Source: Candidatus Zhuqueibacterota bacterium (GTDB lineage Bacteria; Zhuqueibacterota; Zhuqueibacteria; Residuimicrobiales; Krinioviventaceae). Taken from it: 64,000 nt of DNA. The stretch spans positions 1 to 64,000 of the forward strand of contig JAFGSB010000060.1 of NCBI GenBank assembly GCA_016934825.1, given 5' to 3'. Below the pieces are notes generated by a model that saw only the letters and a program-made list of their open reading frames with translations, did not search any database and was not told the origin of the DNA. Positions 18,544-28,024 of the stretch are shown piece by piece (position 1 is the stretch's first letter; each line of letters starts with the position of its first letter). A program made the translations under genes and the position numbers.

Positions 18544-20616
18544 ATGCAAAAAGCGATGTTCATATTTCTATTATTAATACCAATACTTATCGTAGATAAT
18601 ATTCAGGCGCAAACATATGACAGGTTAAATCCGCCGTTCCCGAGAACGGGTATATTTAATATGGCAAGCGCAAAACCGGGGAATTCTCACGGAACCCGCG
18701 AAATCATGCTGAAAGATTATGATATGGTAATGATATACGGGATGACGGATTTTGGCGGTGATGATCTGGCGCGCTTGCTGCGTTCTATGAATTCCAATCA
18801 GATTATTTTAGCTTCGGGTATTAACAGCGTGAATGACCGGGACCCGGTTGATTATTTCCTGTACCGGAGTTACCGCGGCACGTTGTTGGAACCGGTAGAA
18901 CCCAACCAATCATTGATCAGAATAAACGATTTGACGGATATACATGCAGGCCAGTCTGATGCGAGATTATTATATATCCGTATCGATGATGATTTGATCA
19001 AAGCGATCCGCGTCGAGGATGACACAACGCTGCTTGTTGAAACCGGAACAAGCACGAGGCTGATTGCCGACGCCCACCACGATGCCGGGGCAACGGTTTA
19101 CAGCGTAATACGGGTTTCCGGTCCCGGAATTTATCCGAATTACAGCGAGTACGCTACGACGGTTGACGGAAAGTATGTCTGGGAATTTATTGCGGAGGAA
19201 AATTTTTTACGGGAAGTGGACTGGACATCCGGGCTTTTTGACGGCATGTTTCATGACTGGTTTACATATTATTTATATATCGGCGCTTATCAGCATGATT
19301 TTGATATGAACGGGGTCAATGATAAACTGGAACATTCCGATGAATGGATCGGCAGACAATGGCATTATGGCCTTGGCAGGTTTGTACAGAAAGAAGTTGA
19401 ATTGATGAACCAGTTAACCCCCGGGTTGCCCAATCTTTACGGCGTCAACGCCGGTGGTGTGCTGGATGTCTATTATGAATATATGAACGGTCACCAGTTC
19501 GAGGGATTTCAGCGTTTTACCTCCGTACCGAGTGTAATCGTCGACGCCCAGAAATGGGTGAATCAGGGACAAAAACCCACAATTATGCATTTGTTCGATT
19601 ATTTCCCGGAGAAACATTTTTATAACGGCAAGAACCGTTTCAATAAAGTACGGTTCGGACTCACGATGGCGATGATGTATGATATGTATTACTGTCACGC
19701 TGCCGGAGATACCTATTACCTGTTTTACTGGTACGATGAATTTGAGACCGATATGGGTTATCCGACCGGTCCCCCTTCCACATTATCGAACGGATTATTG
19801 GTCAGGTATTTTGACAAGGGGGTGGCGATCTGTAATCCGACAGGCGCGGACCAGTTACTGACGTCTGCCATGCTGACCGGCGGGCCATATTACCGGTTAC
19901 AAGGGGGGCAGGATCCCGCTTTTAATAATGGAGAATTATTCACGGAAATTAATTTGTACGGATATGATTACGGTCCCAAGAACCTTCGTGGCGATGGTAT
20001 ACTATTATTTAACGAACCGACTACTGTTGTTGCAGATATTATTGTTGACAATTTTTTTATGAACGCCACGTCGCCGGCCAGCGATCCGGTTGAACTGACC
20101 GGCACCTGGTCAAAAAAAGTATCCGCGGGTTTTGAAGATTTTACCCAAAATAATCCTTACTGGAGTATGACCGGCTCCACGAAAAGCTTTACCACGGATA
20201 AATATGATTACGATGACAGTTGGGGTTACCATGTCAGTTCCGCCGGTTCGGGTGAGAATATTGCCGTCTGGAAACCGACAATAGGATTGCCGGGATGGTA
20301 TGAAGTGTGCGAATGGCATGGCTGGCATGGCGATACACCAACCAGTTATGATGAAGCGACAGATATCCCGTTTGAGATCGGCGTCGGTTCCGAAGTCAGG
20401 ATTAGAGGGATGATAAATCAGCAGGTGAATATCGCTCAATGGAACCGGTTGGGATATATTAATTTACCCGCGGGTAAAGAAGGTTATGTAAAAATAACCA
20501 ATGACGCGAATGGTTATGTCATTGCCGATGCCATGCGATTCAGGTATATGGGAGGCGAAGATTTTATCCCGGATTCGGTTCCCCCGGCAAGCCCGACAAA
20601 TGTTAGAGTTTATTAG
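18544..20616 (+). CDS. Secreted glycoside hydrolase-like protein with Golvesin-type C-terminal domain
   Basis: 690 residues from the ATG at 18544, eight bases after AAGGAG; a GTG at 18535 overlaps that site and is rejected. A signal peptide (FIFLLLIPILIVDNIQAQ) ends near residue 21. Residues of about 30-440 look like a TIM barrel of the uncharacterised GHL15-like type: SGLFDGMFHDWF and FDMNGVNDKLEHSDEW place acidic residues at expected barrel ends. The last ~180 residues (WSMTGST..., GEVRI-like strands, QWNRLGYINLPAGKEGY, YVIADAMRFRY) match the Golvesin/Xly carbohydrate-binding-like fold. It probably cuts or binds exported polysaccharide, and a terminator follows directly. Confidence 0.65.
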   Translation: MQKAMFIFLLLIPILIVDNIQAQTYDRLNPPFPRTGIFNMASAKPGNSHGTREIMLKDYDMVMIYGMTDFGGDDLARLLRSMNSNQIILASGINSVNDRDPVDYFLYRSYRGTLLEPVEPNQSLIRINDLTDIHAGQSDARLLYIRIDDDLIKAIRVEDDTTLLVETGTSTRLIADAHHDAGATVYSVIRVSGPGIYPNYSEYATTVDGKYVWEFIAEENFLREVDWTSGLFDGMFHDWFTYYLYIGAYQHDFDMNGVNDKLEHSDEWIGRQWHYGLGRFVQKEVELMNQLTPGLPNLYGVNAGGVLDVYYEYMNGHQFEGFQRFTSVPSVIVDAQKWVNQGQKPTIMHLFDYFPEKHFYNGKNRFNKVRFGLTMAMMYDMYYCHAAGDTYYLFYWYDEFETDMGYPTGPPSTLSNGLLVRYFDKGVAICNPTGADQLLTSAMLTGGPYYRLQGGQDPAFNNGELFTEINLYGYDYGPKNLRGDGILLFNEPTTVVADIIVDNFFMNATSPASDPVELTGTWSKKVSAGFEDFTQNNPYWSMTGSTKSFTTDKYDYDDSWGYHVSSAGSGENIAVWKPTIGLPGWYEVCEWHGWHGDTPTSYDEATDIPFEIGVGSEVRIRGMINQQVNIAQWNRLGYINLPAGKEGYVKITNDANGYVIADAMRFRYMGGEDFIPDSVPPASPTNVRVY

Positions 20617-20642
20617 TTCATTTTATAAATATGATTATTATA

Positions 20643-20676
20643 ATACCCCGCAATTTTTTTCGCGGGGTATTTTTTT
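20643..20676 (+). terminator. Rho-independent terminator
   Basis: The stem ATACCCCGC (20643-20651) pairs with GCGGGGTAT (20662-20670) and is followed by a run of T. It lies 27 bases after the stop of the secreted hydrolase-like gene and closes the plus-strand run that starts at 14380. Confidence 0.9.
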
Positions 20677-20758
20677 ATACGAAAAAAGAATTTTTGATTT
20701 TGCATCTTGAAGTAAAAAAGATTACATTGTAAAAATGGTTTGATGTATCGGGCCGGTT

Positions 20759-22336
20759 TTGTTTTATTCTAAATTTATACGATTGAATTCTGTAAACAGG
20801 GTTTCAGTTTTGAAAAATTTTGATTCGGCGCTCGCATTTTTATTAAAGAAAAGATATTTATTATTATCCGTTTTTATAACCGTTTTAATGATTTCCAGTA
20901 CAATGAACGGTTTATGGGTTGGTGACTTTTGGGAACATAGCGCTGTTGTTCGCGAATTGTCAACCCACCCGTTTTCACCCGGTCATCCCTTACTCGCGAT
21001 CGATAAATCCCATGCTTTTTATTCACCGTACTCCCTGACTGTCGCGTTATTTGCCCGGTTATGTCATCTTGACCCGGTTGCGGCCCTTTCGATTGCGGGC
21101 ATGGTGAACCTTGTTCTGTTGCTAATTTCTCTGTGGCTTTTTGTCGGATTGATGTTTGAAAATAAAAATACCGGCTTTTACGCCCTGTTGTTTATGCTTT
21201 TGTTGTGGGGGCAGATACCATGGAGCTACAGCAGTTTTTTCCATCTGCGGGTGTTGAATTATGTTTTGCCTTACCCGTCCACATTTTCTACAGCGTTAAG
21301 CTTTATTGCTTTTTCAGGTTTTATTACGGCCGTTAAAAAAAACAAAAAAATGTGGTATATAGCTATTTTAGTTTTTCTTGTGATCGTTCTTCTGTCTCAT
21401 CCCTATACATTTATCTTTCTGACTGTCGGGCTGGGCGCTCTTTTAATCGGCTATGGGAAGAAATGGCAGGATTATGCCCGGTTTATAGGGATTTATATCG
21501 CGGCAATCATTTTAGCGCTGTTATGGCCTTATTATCCCTTTTTTGAATTTATCAAATCGGGTTCGTCCGCTTTTCACGGTGATGTTGGTTCAATGTATGT
21601 GAAATTTTTCTCCCGGACCTGGCCCGCCCTTTTACCGGGTGTTCCGCTTATTATCCGGCGATTCAAAAACAACTTTCGCGATCCGCTGGTACTGATGTTT
21701 TTGGGATTTTGTTTAATATACCTGTACGGACATTTTTTTAGCAAATCCGCATACGGTCGGGTCGTTGCCTATTTAATGTTTACACTGCATTTTACCATTG
21801 CCGCGGGTGCGGCCGAATTGGAAGAAAAATTTACGGTAAAAAATTTATCATCCCATTGCTCTCGTTTCATATATTTATGTCTTTTGCTTTTGATATTGGT
21901 TCCCCTGTCTTTTCGGGATGTTTTAAAAGTAGGATTGCGTAATGCCATACCCGGTAAACAAAATTCATTTGAACAATATAAAATATTTTCAAAATATGTA
22001 AATCAAAATGATGTCGTCCTGTCGGATATTTATACAAGCTGGTTTATACCGACATTTGCCGGAAAAGTGGTTGCGTCGAACAACGCACTCGCCTTTGTAG
22101 ATGATCAACTTTTACGCCGGAACGACGTAAACCGGTTTTTCAGTAAAGATACTCAGCTCCAGGAACGGCTTGAAATACTGAAAAAATATAATGTTGACGT
22201 TTTGATCATTAATAAAAACCAGGTGAAGGACTGGGAACCTGTGGCGGCTCAATTCAGACCACTGTCGGATATTGAATTGGCAAATGATAAATATGAAATT
22301 TTACGACTGCGTCGGCCGGTACAGGTTATGGATTGA
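20759..22336 (+). CDS. Polytopic membrane protein, GT39-like/hypothetical
   Basis: Up to 525 residues from a TTG at 20759; no strong ribosome binding site fixes the start and it could begin further in. About 11-12 hydrophobic segments are present. The first extracytoplasmic loop has GLWVGDFWEHSAVVRELS, an acidic D-x-x-E arrangement like that of GT39/GT-C enzymes, and the last ~130 residues are soluble. The pattern suggests a GT-C glycosyltransferase using a polyprenyl-phosphate sugar. It is the first gene after a terminator and overlaps or abuts the following GT4 gene. Confidence 0.6.
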   Translation: MFYSKFIRLNSVNRVSVLKNFDSALAFLLKKRYLLLSVFITVLMISSTMNGLWVGDFWEHSAVVRELSTHPFSPGHPLLAIDKSHAFYSPYSLTVALFARLCHLDPVAALSIAGMVNLVLLLISLWLFVGLMFENKNTGFYALLFMLLLWGQIPWSYSSFFHLRVLNYVLPYPSTFSTALSFIAFSGFITAVKKNKKMWYIAILVFLVIVLLSHPYTFIFLTVGLGALLIGYGKKWQDYARFIGIYIAAIILALLWPYYPFFEFIKSGSSAFHGDVGSMYVKFFSRTWPALLPGVPLIIRRFKNNFRDPLVLMFLGFCLIYLYGHFFSKSAYGRVVAYLMFTLHFTIAAGAAELEEKFTVKNLSSHCSRFIYLCLLLLILVPLSFRDVLKVGLRNAIPGKQNSFEQYKIFSKYVNQNDVVLSDIYTSWFIPTFAGKVVASNNALAFVDDQLLRRNDVNRFFSKDTQLQERLEILKKYNVDVLIINKNQVKDWEPVAAQFRPLSDIELANDKYEILRLRRPVQVMD

Positions 22337-22359
22337 ACATAGATTTAAATTTCCGGTTT

Positions 22360-23568
22360 ATGAAAAGAAAATTTAAAATTGCTTATTTCAATTATATGGA
22401 GGATCTGTACGGCAGTTCGATCGGTTCGACGATCAAGGCCGTTGAGTTATTATCCCATCTTGAGGAACAGGGCCACAAAATTTGTTATTACTGGCGCAAT
22501 AAAGAGAGAACGCCGGGCGCAGACGGGGAAAAAGCAAACAAAAAGAAGAGTTATTTTAAACGCCCCTTATTCAGGAAATTATTTTTTACTCCCAAAGAAG
22601 TTTTAAAAAATCTGTTTGAAATGCGGCTCGAATATCGGTTCATTAAACAAAATAAACCGGATATGATAATCGTCCGAATTGACGCCTACCGTTATTCGGC
22701 ATCCGTGCTGGCAAAGCTATTAAATATTCCGCTTTTGATCGAGGCGGACGGGGCCAATTCCTACGAATGGCTGTTTTATAACAATAAGGACGGCAATATA
22801 TGGAAAAGCTGGATCCTGTTTTTCGAGCGTTTTTGTTTCCGTTTGTCGGAATATATTTTTGTTCAGAGCAGGGTGGCCCGGGATTATTATGTCGATCTTT
22901 ATAATCCGGCTGAATCGAAAATCCATATCATAACAAACGGGGCCAATCCCCGGACGCTGCTTGAGGACCAATCAAGCTTAAAGGAAAAACTCGGTATTCA
23001 TGCCGGTTCCCAGGTTTGCGGATTCATGGGTTCCATGCATTACTGGCATAATACCGGATTGTTGTTCGAATTGATCAAAGATGTTTTAACAGATTATCCG
23101 GAGGTATATTTTTTAATTGTCGGCGGCGGCGGGCCAATGGCCGCAGAATTTAAAAAGCAATGTGAGCAATATGACTGGAATTCCAGGGTTTTATTTACCG
23201 GTTTTGTGGAGCATGACATAGCGTATCAATATGTCAACCTGTTTGACATTGCACTGGCGCCGTATGCCAGTACGGGTTTGTTTTACTATTCGCCGGTTAA
23301 AATATTTGAATATATGGCCCAGGGGAAAGCCATTATCACCACGAAAGTCGGGCAGATCACCGAATTGATTGAGGACAGTAACAGCGGCGTATTTTTTGAC
23401 CCTGATACGCCGGGCGATCTGACAAAGAAGGTCAAATACCTGCTGGACCAACCGGAAAAGCGTTCGGCTGTCGGCCGGAACGCCCGTGAGATTATCCTGC
23501 ATCATCATACATGGACGCACAAGGCATTACAACTGGAAAAATTATGTTATGCCGCATTAAAAGAATAG
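22360..23568 (+). CDS. GT4 family glycosyltransferase
   Basis: About 402 residues from the ATG at 22360 (an in-frame TTG at 22333 overlaps the upstream stop and would add nine residues). GT-B fold: an N-terminal acceptor domain starting KFKIAYFNYMEDLYGSSIGS, then a C-terminal donor domain with VCGFMGSMHYWHNTG, FLIVGGGGPMAAEF and the E-x7-E-like region YYSPVKIFEYMAQGKAI. It likely adds a sugar to a lipid-linked glycan. A terminator with T-tract follows 26 bases after the stop. Confidence 0.85.
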   Translation: MKRKFKIAYFNYMEDLYGSSIGSTIKAVELLSHLEEQGHKICYYWRNKERTPGADGEKANKKKSYFKRPLFRKLFFTPKEVLKNLFEMRLEYRFIKQNKPDMIIVRIDAYRYSASVLAKLLNIPLLIEADGANSYEWLFYNNKDGNIWKSWILFFERFCFRLSEYIFVQSRVARDYYVDLYNPAESKIHIITNGANPRTLLEDQSSLKEKLGIHAGSQVCGFMGSMHYWHNTGLLFELIKDVLTDYPEVYFLIVGGGGPMAAEFKKQCEQYDWNSRVLFTGFVEHDIAYQYVNLFDIALAPYASTGLFYYSPVKIFEYMAQGKAIITTKVGQITELIEDSNSGVFFDPDTPGDLTKKVKYLLDQPEKRSAVGRNAREIILHHHTWTHKALQLEKLCYAALKE

Positions 23569-23594
23569 GCAATAAATTGACCTGAAATCTTGTA

Positions 23595-23633
23595 ACGAGT
23601 ATGCTTTAACTGGCATATCTCGTTTTTTTTTTG
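23595..23633 (+). terminator. Rho-independent terminator
   Basis: The stem ACGAG-TATGC (23595 onward) pairs with GCATA-T-CTCGT with a one-base bulge, followed by about ten T residues to 23632. It separates the GT4 gene from the next glycosyltransferase gene. TATAAT at 23634-23639, just past it, could serve as the -10 of the next transcript. Confidence 0.8.
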
Positions 23634-23673
23634 TATAATTATAAAATTTCAGGAACAGCAAAGAGTTTGTTAT

Positions 23674-25281
23674 ATGAAAAAAAGTGTAAAAATTTTTTTA
23701 TTGTTCGCAGCCGGGTTATTCATAATATATTTACATCTTTACGGGATCGACAAGCTCGTTCTGGGAAGCGACGAACTACATCCGGCAAGGGCGTTGATCA
23801 GTGACGACTGGAGTCTCACCAATCACCCCTGGCCTGAAGAAGCGGTCCGGGAATATTACGACAACTGGCCGATCCAGTTTCCGCCCCTGTTCGGGCTGTT
23901 GTCCCGGGCGTCCGTGGTATTGTTCGGCGTCAATGCATTCGCGTTGAGAATTTTTCCGGCGATTTTTGCCTTGTTGGCGGTTCTGAGCGGTTATTTTTTG
24001 TTCAGATTATTCATGAAATCCGAACTCGCTCTGGCCGTTACACTGGCAATGGGAATGGCTTCCGATAAACTGCTGATTTACGCCAAGTCGTTAAAACATT
24101 ACACCGCCGATGTGCTGATGACAATACTTCTCATTTACTGGGGGAAACGGCTTGCCGAAGATAAAACAAACAAAACTTGGTTATTTTTCACGATTTCCGC
24201 TGCTGTCAGTATATGGCTGGCCTTTGCCTCGATTTATTCCATTGCCGCTATCTATTTATTATTATTTATTCAACAGGTGTTTTTAAAAAAGAACAGGCCG
24301 CCGCGTTTTTGGTTGCCTTATATTCTGTCGGGTTTCGTATTTTGTTTGTCGTTTGCGGGATTGTATATTGTCAGTATTTCCAGGGCGGTAACCAATCCGG
24401 TATTTATCCAGGAATGGCTGGTGCAGATATTTCACTGGGACAAGATAACCGATATTTCCTATATATTGCATTACTTTGCACATATGGGAAAACATATTTT
24501 ATTGCTGCCCGCATATTACTTTTTTGACTCTGTTGTTGTAGCAGCGCTGGGTAATCTTTTGATAATAATATGGATTATCGGTCAAATAAAACGGAAAAAT
24601 TATAACGACCTGTTATTGCTTACTTTACCGCTGATTTTTGTCCTGCTTGCGTCATTTGCCGGCAAATACCCGTTTTCCGCGGGCCGTTTGACCCTGTTTT
24701 TAATGCCGCTGTGGTTGATCATGATCGTTTTGGGCTTTAAAACCATTTATGAATCGCTGGCAGGGAAGAATAAAATTTTTGCCAATATTGTGTTGTTTTT
24801 TTCCGTGATTTTTATCCTGCAGGGAGTATATGTAAATTTTATCAAAGTAAAAAATATGAAATACAGCGGCGGCCGGCGTGTTGATCTGATGATGTACAAG
24901 TTAAAGGAACAGGCCCTGAACGATGATACGGTGTATTTGCATTGGGGTGCGATTTTACCGTTTTATTTTTATTTTACCGATCATCAGCCGGGCTATCAAA
25001 ATGTTTATCCAACCCGCTCCGGAGAGGAAAAATTGCATATTATCTGGGGAGAGGAGCATACGATTCATCCCGAACGTAACGAGCCCCTTTTCCAAAAAAT
25101 TGAAAGCGTTCCGGGCCGGTTGTGGATCGCTTTCGGGCACCAATGGCCCGCACAGGATATGCTCGAACTTGAAGAAAGGCTGGACAGCGGAAGGAGGAGA
25201 CTAAATGAATGGGAGTTTAAGGGTTGTAAATTATTGCTTTACGCAGCACTGAACGATAGCACGTATAGAATAAATAATTAA
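23674..25281 (+). CDS. GT39-like polytopic glycosyltransferase
   Basis: 535 residues with about 10-11 hydrophobic segments. The first loop contains LVLGSDELHPARAL (acidic pair D-E near residue 34) followed by a tryptophan-rich loop, the layout of PMT/ArnT-like enzymes. A soluble C-terminal portion of about 140 residues follows. Its predicted role is polyprenyl-phosphate-dependent sugar transfer in the periplasm. It starts a new transcript after a terminator and is followed 30 bases later by a GT4 gene. Confidence 0.75.
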   Translation: MKKSVKIFLLFAAGLFIIYLHLYGIDKLVLGSDELHPARALISDDWSLTNHPWPEEAVREYYDNWPIQFPPLFGLLSRASVVLFGVNAFALRIFPAIFALLAVLSGYFLFRLFMKSELALAVTLAMGMASDKLLIYAKSLKHYTADVLMTILLIYWGKRLAEDKTNKTWLFFTISAAVSIWLAFASIYSIAAIYLLLFIQQVFLKKNRPPRFWLPYILSGFVFCLSFAGLYIVSISRAVTNPVFIQEWLVQIFHWDKITDISYILHYFAHMGKHILLLPAYYFFDSVVVAALGNLLIIIWIIGQIKRKNYNDLLLLTLPLIFVLLASFAGKYPFSAGRLTLFLMPLWLIMIVLGFKTIYESLAGKNKIFANIVLFFSVIFILQGVYVNFIKVKNMKYSGGRRVDLMMYKLKEQALNDDTVYLHWGAILPFYFYFTDHQPGYQNVYPTRSGEEKLHIIWGEEHTIHPERNEPLFQKIESVPGRLWIAFGHQWPAQDMLELEERLDSGRRRLNEWEFKGCKLLLYAALNDSTYRINN

Positions 25282-25311
25282 AAGGAACAAATAAGGCGGA
25301 TAAAAACCCGT

Positions 25312-26436
25312 ATGAGCCGAAACAGAAAAATAAACGTTTTGCAGATAACGGAAAGCCTGGGCTGGGCCGGAGCGGAAAAAAAATTATGGGAACTGGTGCA
25401 CCGTATGGACACATCCCGTTTTAATACGCTGGTATGTAATTTCGGGATGGGCGATTATTACCCCGAACAGCTTGAAAATTTGGGACTTCGATATGTGACA
25501 TTGCGGCGTAAAAGCCAGTTTGATATATCCCTGATATGGCGATTGCGACAGTTGATCCGCCGTGAAAAGATCGATGTCATCATGTCGACCTTGTTTTACG
25601 CTGATTTTATGGCCGCGCTGGTCGGCAAATGGGGCGGGGCCAAGGCGGTTTTTTCCTGGGAGACAATTTCGTCGCCTTTATGGCTGGTTCCGAGGCGGCT
25701 GTATCCGTACCGGACGGTCATCAAACTGGCCGACAGGGTTATTTCGGTATCTCAGGCCACGGCAAAATGGCTGGCTGAGGAACGCGGTGTTTCTCCCCGC
25801 CAGATAGAAGTGATCCCTTACGGGGTCGATTTGGACCGGTTTAAAAGGTCGAAAAATCCGGCGCTAAGAAAGGAACTGGGCCTGCCGGAGGACGCCCCGG
25901 TCATCGGAATGGTGGCGCGACTGCAGCCGCAAAAAGGGCATATATACCTGTTTGACGCGGCGGAACTGATATTAAAGGAAGCGCCGAAAACAAGATTTGT
26001 GCTTGTGGGCGGCGGCCCGGACAGAGACAAACTGGAAAATCTGGTAAAGCATAAAGGACTGGATAAACATATTCATTTCCTGGGATATCGCGATGATGTG
26101 CCGCGACTGTTAGGTTTGTTTGATATATTTACCCTGCCTTCCTTATTCGAAGGACTGCCGAACGTCGTGCTGGAAGCCATGGCGAGCAGTCTTCCGGTTG
26201 TCGCGACCCCGGTCGACGGCACCAAAGAAGCTGTTGTTCCCGGCGAGACCGGTATCCTGGTTCCGACCAAAGACCCCGCGAAACTTGCCGACGCCTTGAT
26301 GGCTTTGCTGAAAGATCCGGTTCGTGCTAAAAAACTGGGAGATAACGGGCGTCGGCGTGTTGAAAATGAATTTTCACTGCAGCTTCAGGTCAGGCGGTTT
26401 GAGGATTTATATGAAAAATGGACTTTTCGGAATTAG
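25312..26436 (+). CDS. GT4 family glycosyltransferase
   Basis: 374 residues with a clear GT-B layout. The N-terminal loop is ITESLGWAGAEKKLWEL. The donor domain has VIGMVARLQPQKGHIYL, FVLVGGGPDRDKLE and LPSLFEGLPNVVLEAMAS, where the two glutamates form the E-x7-E motif of retaining GT4 enzymes. The donor is probably a nucleotide-diphosphate sugar. It is somewhat GC-richer than its neighbours. It lies 30 bases after the GT39-like gene and 74 bases before another GT4 gene. Confidence 0.9.
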   Translation: MSRNRKINVLQITESLGWAGAEKKLWELVHRMDTSRFNTLVCNFGMGDYYPEQLENLGLRYVTLRRKSQFDISLIWRLRQLIRREKIDVIMSTLFYADFMAALVGKWGGAKAVFSWETISSPLWLVPRRLYPYRTVIKLADRVISVSQATAKWLAEERGVSPRQIEVIPYGVDLDRFKRSKNPALRKELGLPEDAPVIGMVARLQPQKGHIYLFDAAELILKEAPKTRFVLVGGGPDRDKLENLVKHKGLDKHIHFLGYRDDVPRLLGLFDIFTLPSLFEGLPNVVLEAMASSLPVVATPVDGTKEAVVPGETGILVPTKDPAKLADALMALLKDPVRAKKLGDNGRRRVENEFSLQLQVRRFEDLYEKWTFRN

Positions 26437-26510
26437 CAGCATATGAACGGAAATTCGTCCGGTACCGGTAATTGCAGAACGATTGATACAACAATGGAAA
26501 TGATCAGGTT

Positions 26511-27758
26511 ATGAATGTCTTAATGATCCACAAATTTCACTATATTGAAGGCGGGGCCGAACGTTATGTGTTCAATCTAAGCCAGTTATTACAGAAAAAG
26601 GGTGATGTCGTTGCAACGTTTTCCATGCATCATCCCAGAAATTTTCCTTCTCCTTATGCTGATTATTTTGTCTCTTATTTTAATCCCGACCAGCTTCGCG
26701 ACAGCCGGGATCCAATCAAAACATTAAAAAAAGCGGCAAAGGTGATCTATAATCAGGAGGCGCAGCGAAAACTGGCCATGCTTATCGAGGAGACCCGTCC
26801 CGATATCGCCCATGTGCACAGCGTATATCACCATATTTCACCTTCAATTATGAAAACGCTGAAGGAATATCATATTCCGGTCATTTTGACGCTGCACGAT
26901 TTTAAACTGGTCTGCCCGAATATTGTATTTTTAGACGGGAAAAACAGGATCTGCGAAGCCTGCCGCGGTAAATATTTCTGGAAAGCGACGCTTAAAAAAT
27001 GTTTTCGGGAATCGTACGGCGCCAGTCTGCTGGTGACTCTGGAAGCGACCATTCATAATATGTTGCGATCCTATAAAAAGAATGTGGACCTGTTTCACTC
27101 GCCGAGCGCTTTTCTGGCGGGCAAAATTTCAGAATACGGTTATGGTCATAAACCCGTCAAAGTGCTGCCCTACACCCTGGATGTGGATTCTTTCGAACCA
27201 CGTTATAAAAAGTCCGACTATTTTGTTTATGCCGGCCGAATGTCGGTTGAAAAGGGTGTGCTGTTTTTAATCGATGCGATGAAACGCATCAAAGGGAAAG
27301 AATTATACCTCATCGGAACCGGTCCGCTTGATAATGTAATAAAACAGCGAATCGAAAAAGAAAAACTGGATAATATCAGGATGCTGGGTTACAAATCGGG
27401 CGATGAATTACGGGAAATGATCTCAAGCGCCGCTTTTACGGTCATGCCTTCATTGTGCCATGACAACTCGCCGCTGGCGATTTATGAATCTTTATCGCTC
27501 GGGAAAGCCGTACTTGGCGCGTCTTTTGGCGGTATCCCGGAGTTGGTCGAAGACGGCATTGACGGTTATATATTTAAAGCGGGTGATATGAATGATTTTG
27601 TAACAAAGGCCAACCTGCTGATCGATAATCCACAGGCAACAATAAATATGGGCAGGAGGGGAAGAAAGAAAGCACTGCAAATATTTGCGCCCGATGAACA
27701 TTACGAGAAAATTATGGAACTTTATGAACAAACTATAGAATTGGGACACAGCGTGTAG
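26511..27758 (+). CDS. GT4 family glycosyltransferase
   Basis: 415 residues. N-terminal IHKFHYIEGGAERYVFNL and HVHSVYHHISPS are typical of the GT4/GT1-like family found in exopolysaccharide loci. The donor domain has YFVYAGRMSVEKGV, LYLIGTGPLDN and the acidic motif in SPLAIYESLSLGKAV. An insertion with several cysteines (LVCPN, ICEACRGKYF, KKCFRE; residues about 125-165) recurs in this subgroup and may hold a metal or be structural. It is the last gene of the polysaccharide locus. Confidence 0.88.
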   Translation: MNVLMIHKFHYIEGGAERYVFNLSQLLQKKGDVVATFSMHHPRNFPSPYADYFVSYFNPDQLRDSRDPIKTLKKAAKVIYNQEAQRKLAMLIEETRPDIAHVHSVYHHISPSIMKTLKEYHIPVILTLHDFKLVCPNIVFLDGKNRICEACRGKYFWKATLKKCFRESYGASLLVTLEATIHNMLRSYKKNVDLFHSPSAFLAGKISEYGYGHKPVKVLPYTLDVDSFEPRYKKSDYFVYAGRMSVEKGVLFLIDAMKRIKGKELYLIGTGPLDNVIKQRIEKEKLDNIRMLGYKSGDELREMISSAAFTVMPSLCHDNSPLAIYESLSLGKAVLGASFGGIPELVEDGIDGYIFKAGDMNDFVTKANLLIDNPQATINMGRRGRKKALQIFAPDEHYEKIMELYEQTIELGHSV

Positions 27759-28024
27759 CTTGGTTTTACCTTTTCCCGGGTAAATACATCTAAACAACCT
27801 GTTTCATTTGTGATATCCAAATCCTGGATGCCATTAAAATTTTCATTTTGGATCATGTGGCATTGAGTTTGCTTTTTTATTATAAAATTTTTCAAAGTTG
27901 TTGAAAATTAAGGACTAATGAAGGGTTTTTTCTTACAAAGATGTATCAGCTTGATTATTTTTCGGGCAATTGTCTTGTTTTGAAACAATAAATCAATATA
28001 AATTGATCTGGAGGTTTTGGAACC
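27759..28024 (+). promoter_or_regulatory. Leader region of the giant gene with RBS and nearby palindromes
   Basis: There is no gene in these 266 AT-rich bases. A strong ribosome binding site (CTGGAGG, 28008-28014) lies ten bases before the ATG at 28025. Just upstream are two small palindromes: TTGTTT-TG-AAACAA (27976-27989 region) and ATCAAT-ATAA-ATTGAT (27992-28007). They could be regulator sites or leader hairpins. I see no confident promoter. Confidence 0.45.

Noticed and set aside
28003-28024. Chance match of the 3' UTR to anti-Shine-Dalgarno sequence as the full explanation
   Set aside because: CCTCC alone could arise by chance, but the match extends to 13 bases, beyond the SD core, so I kept it as a finding.
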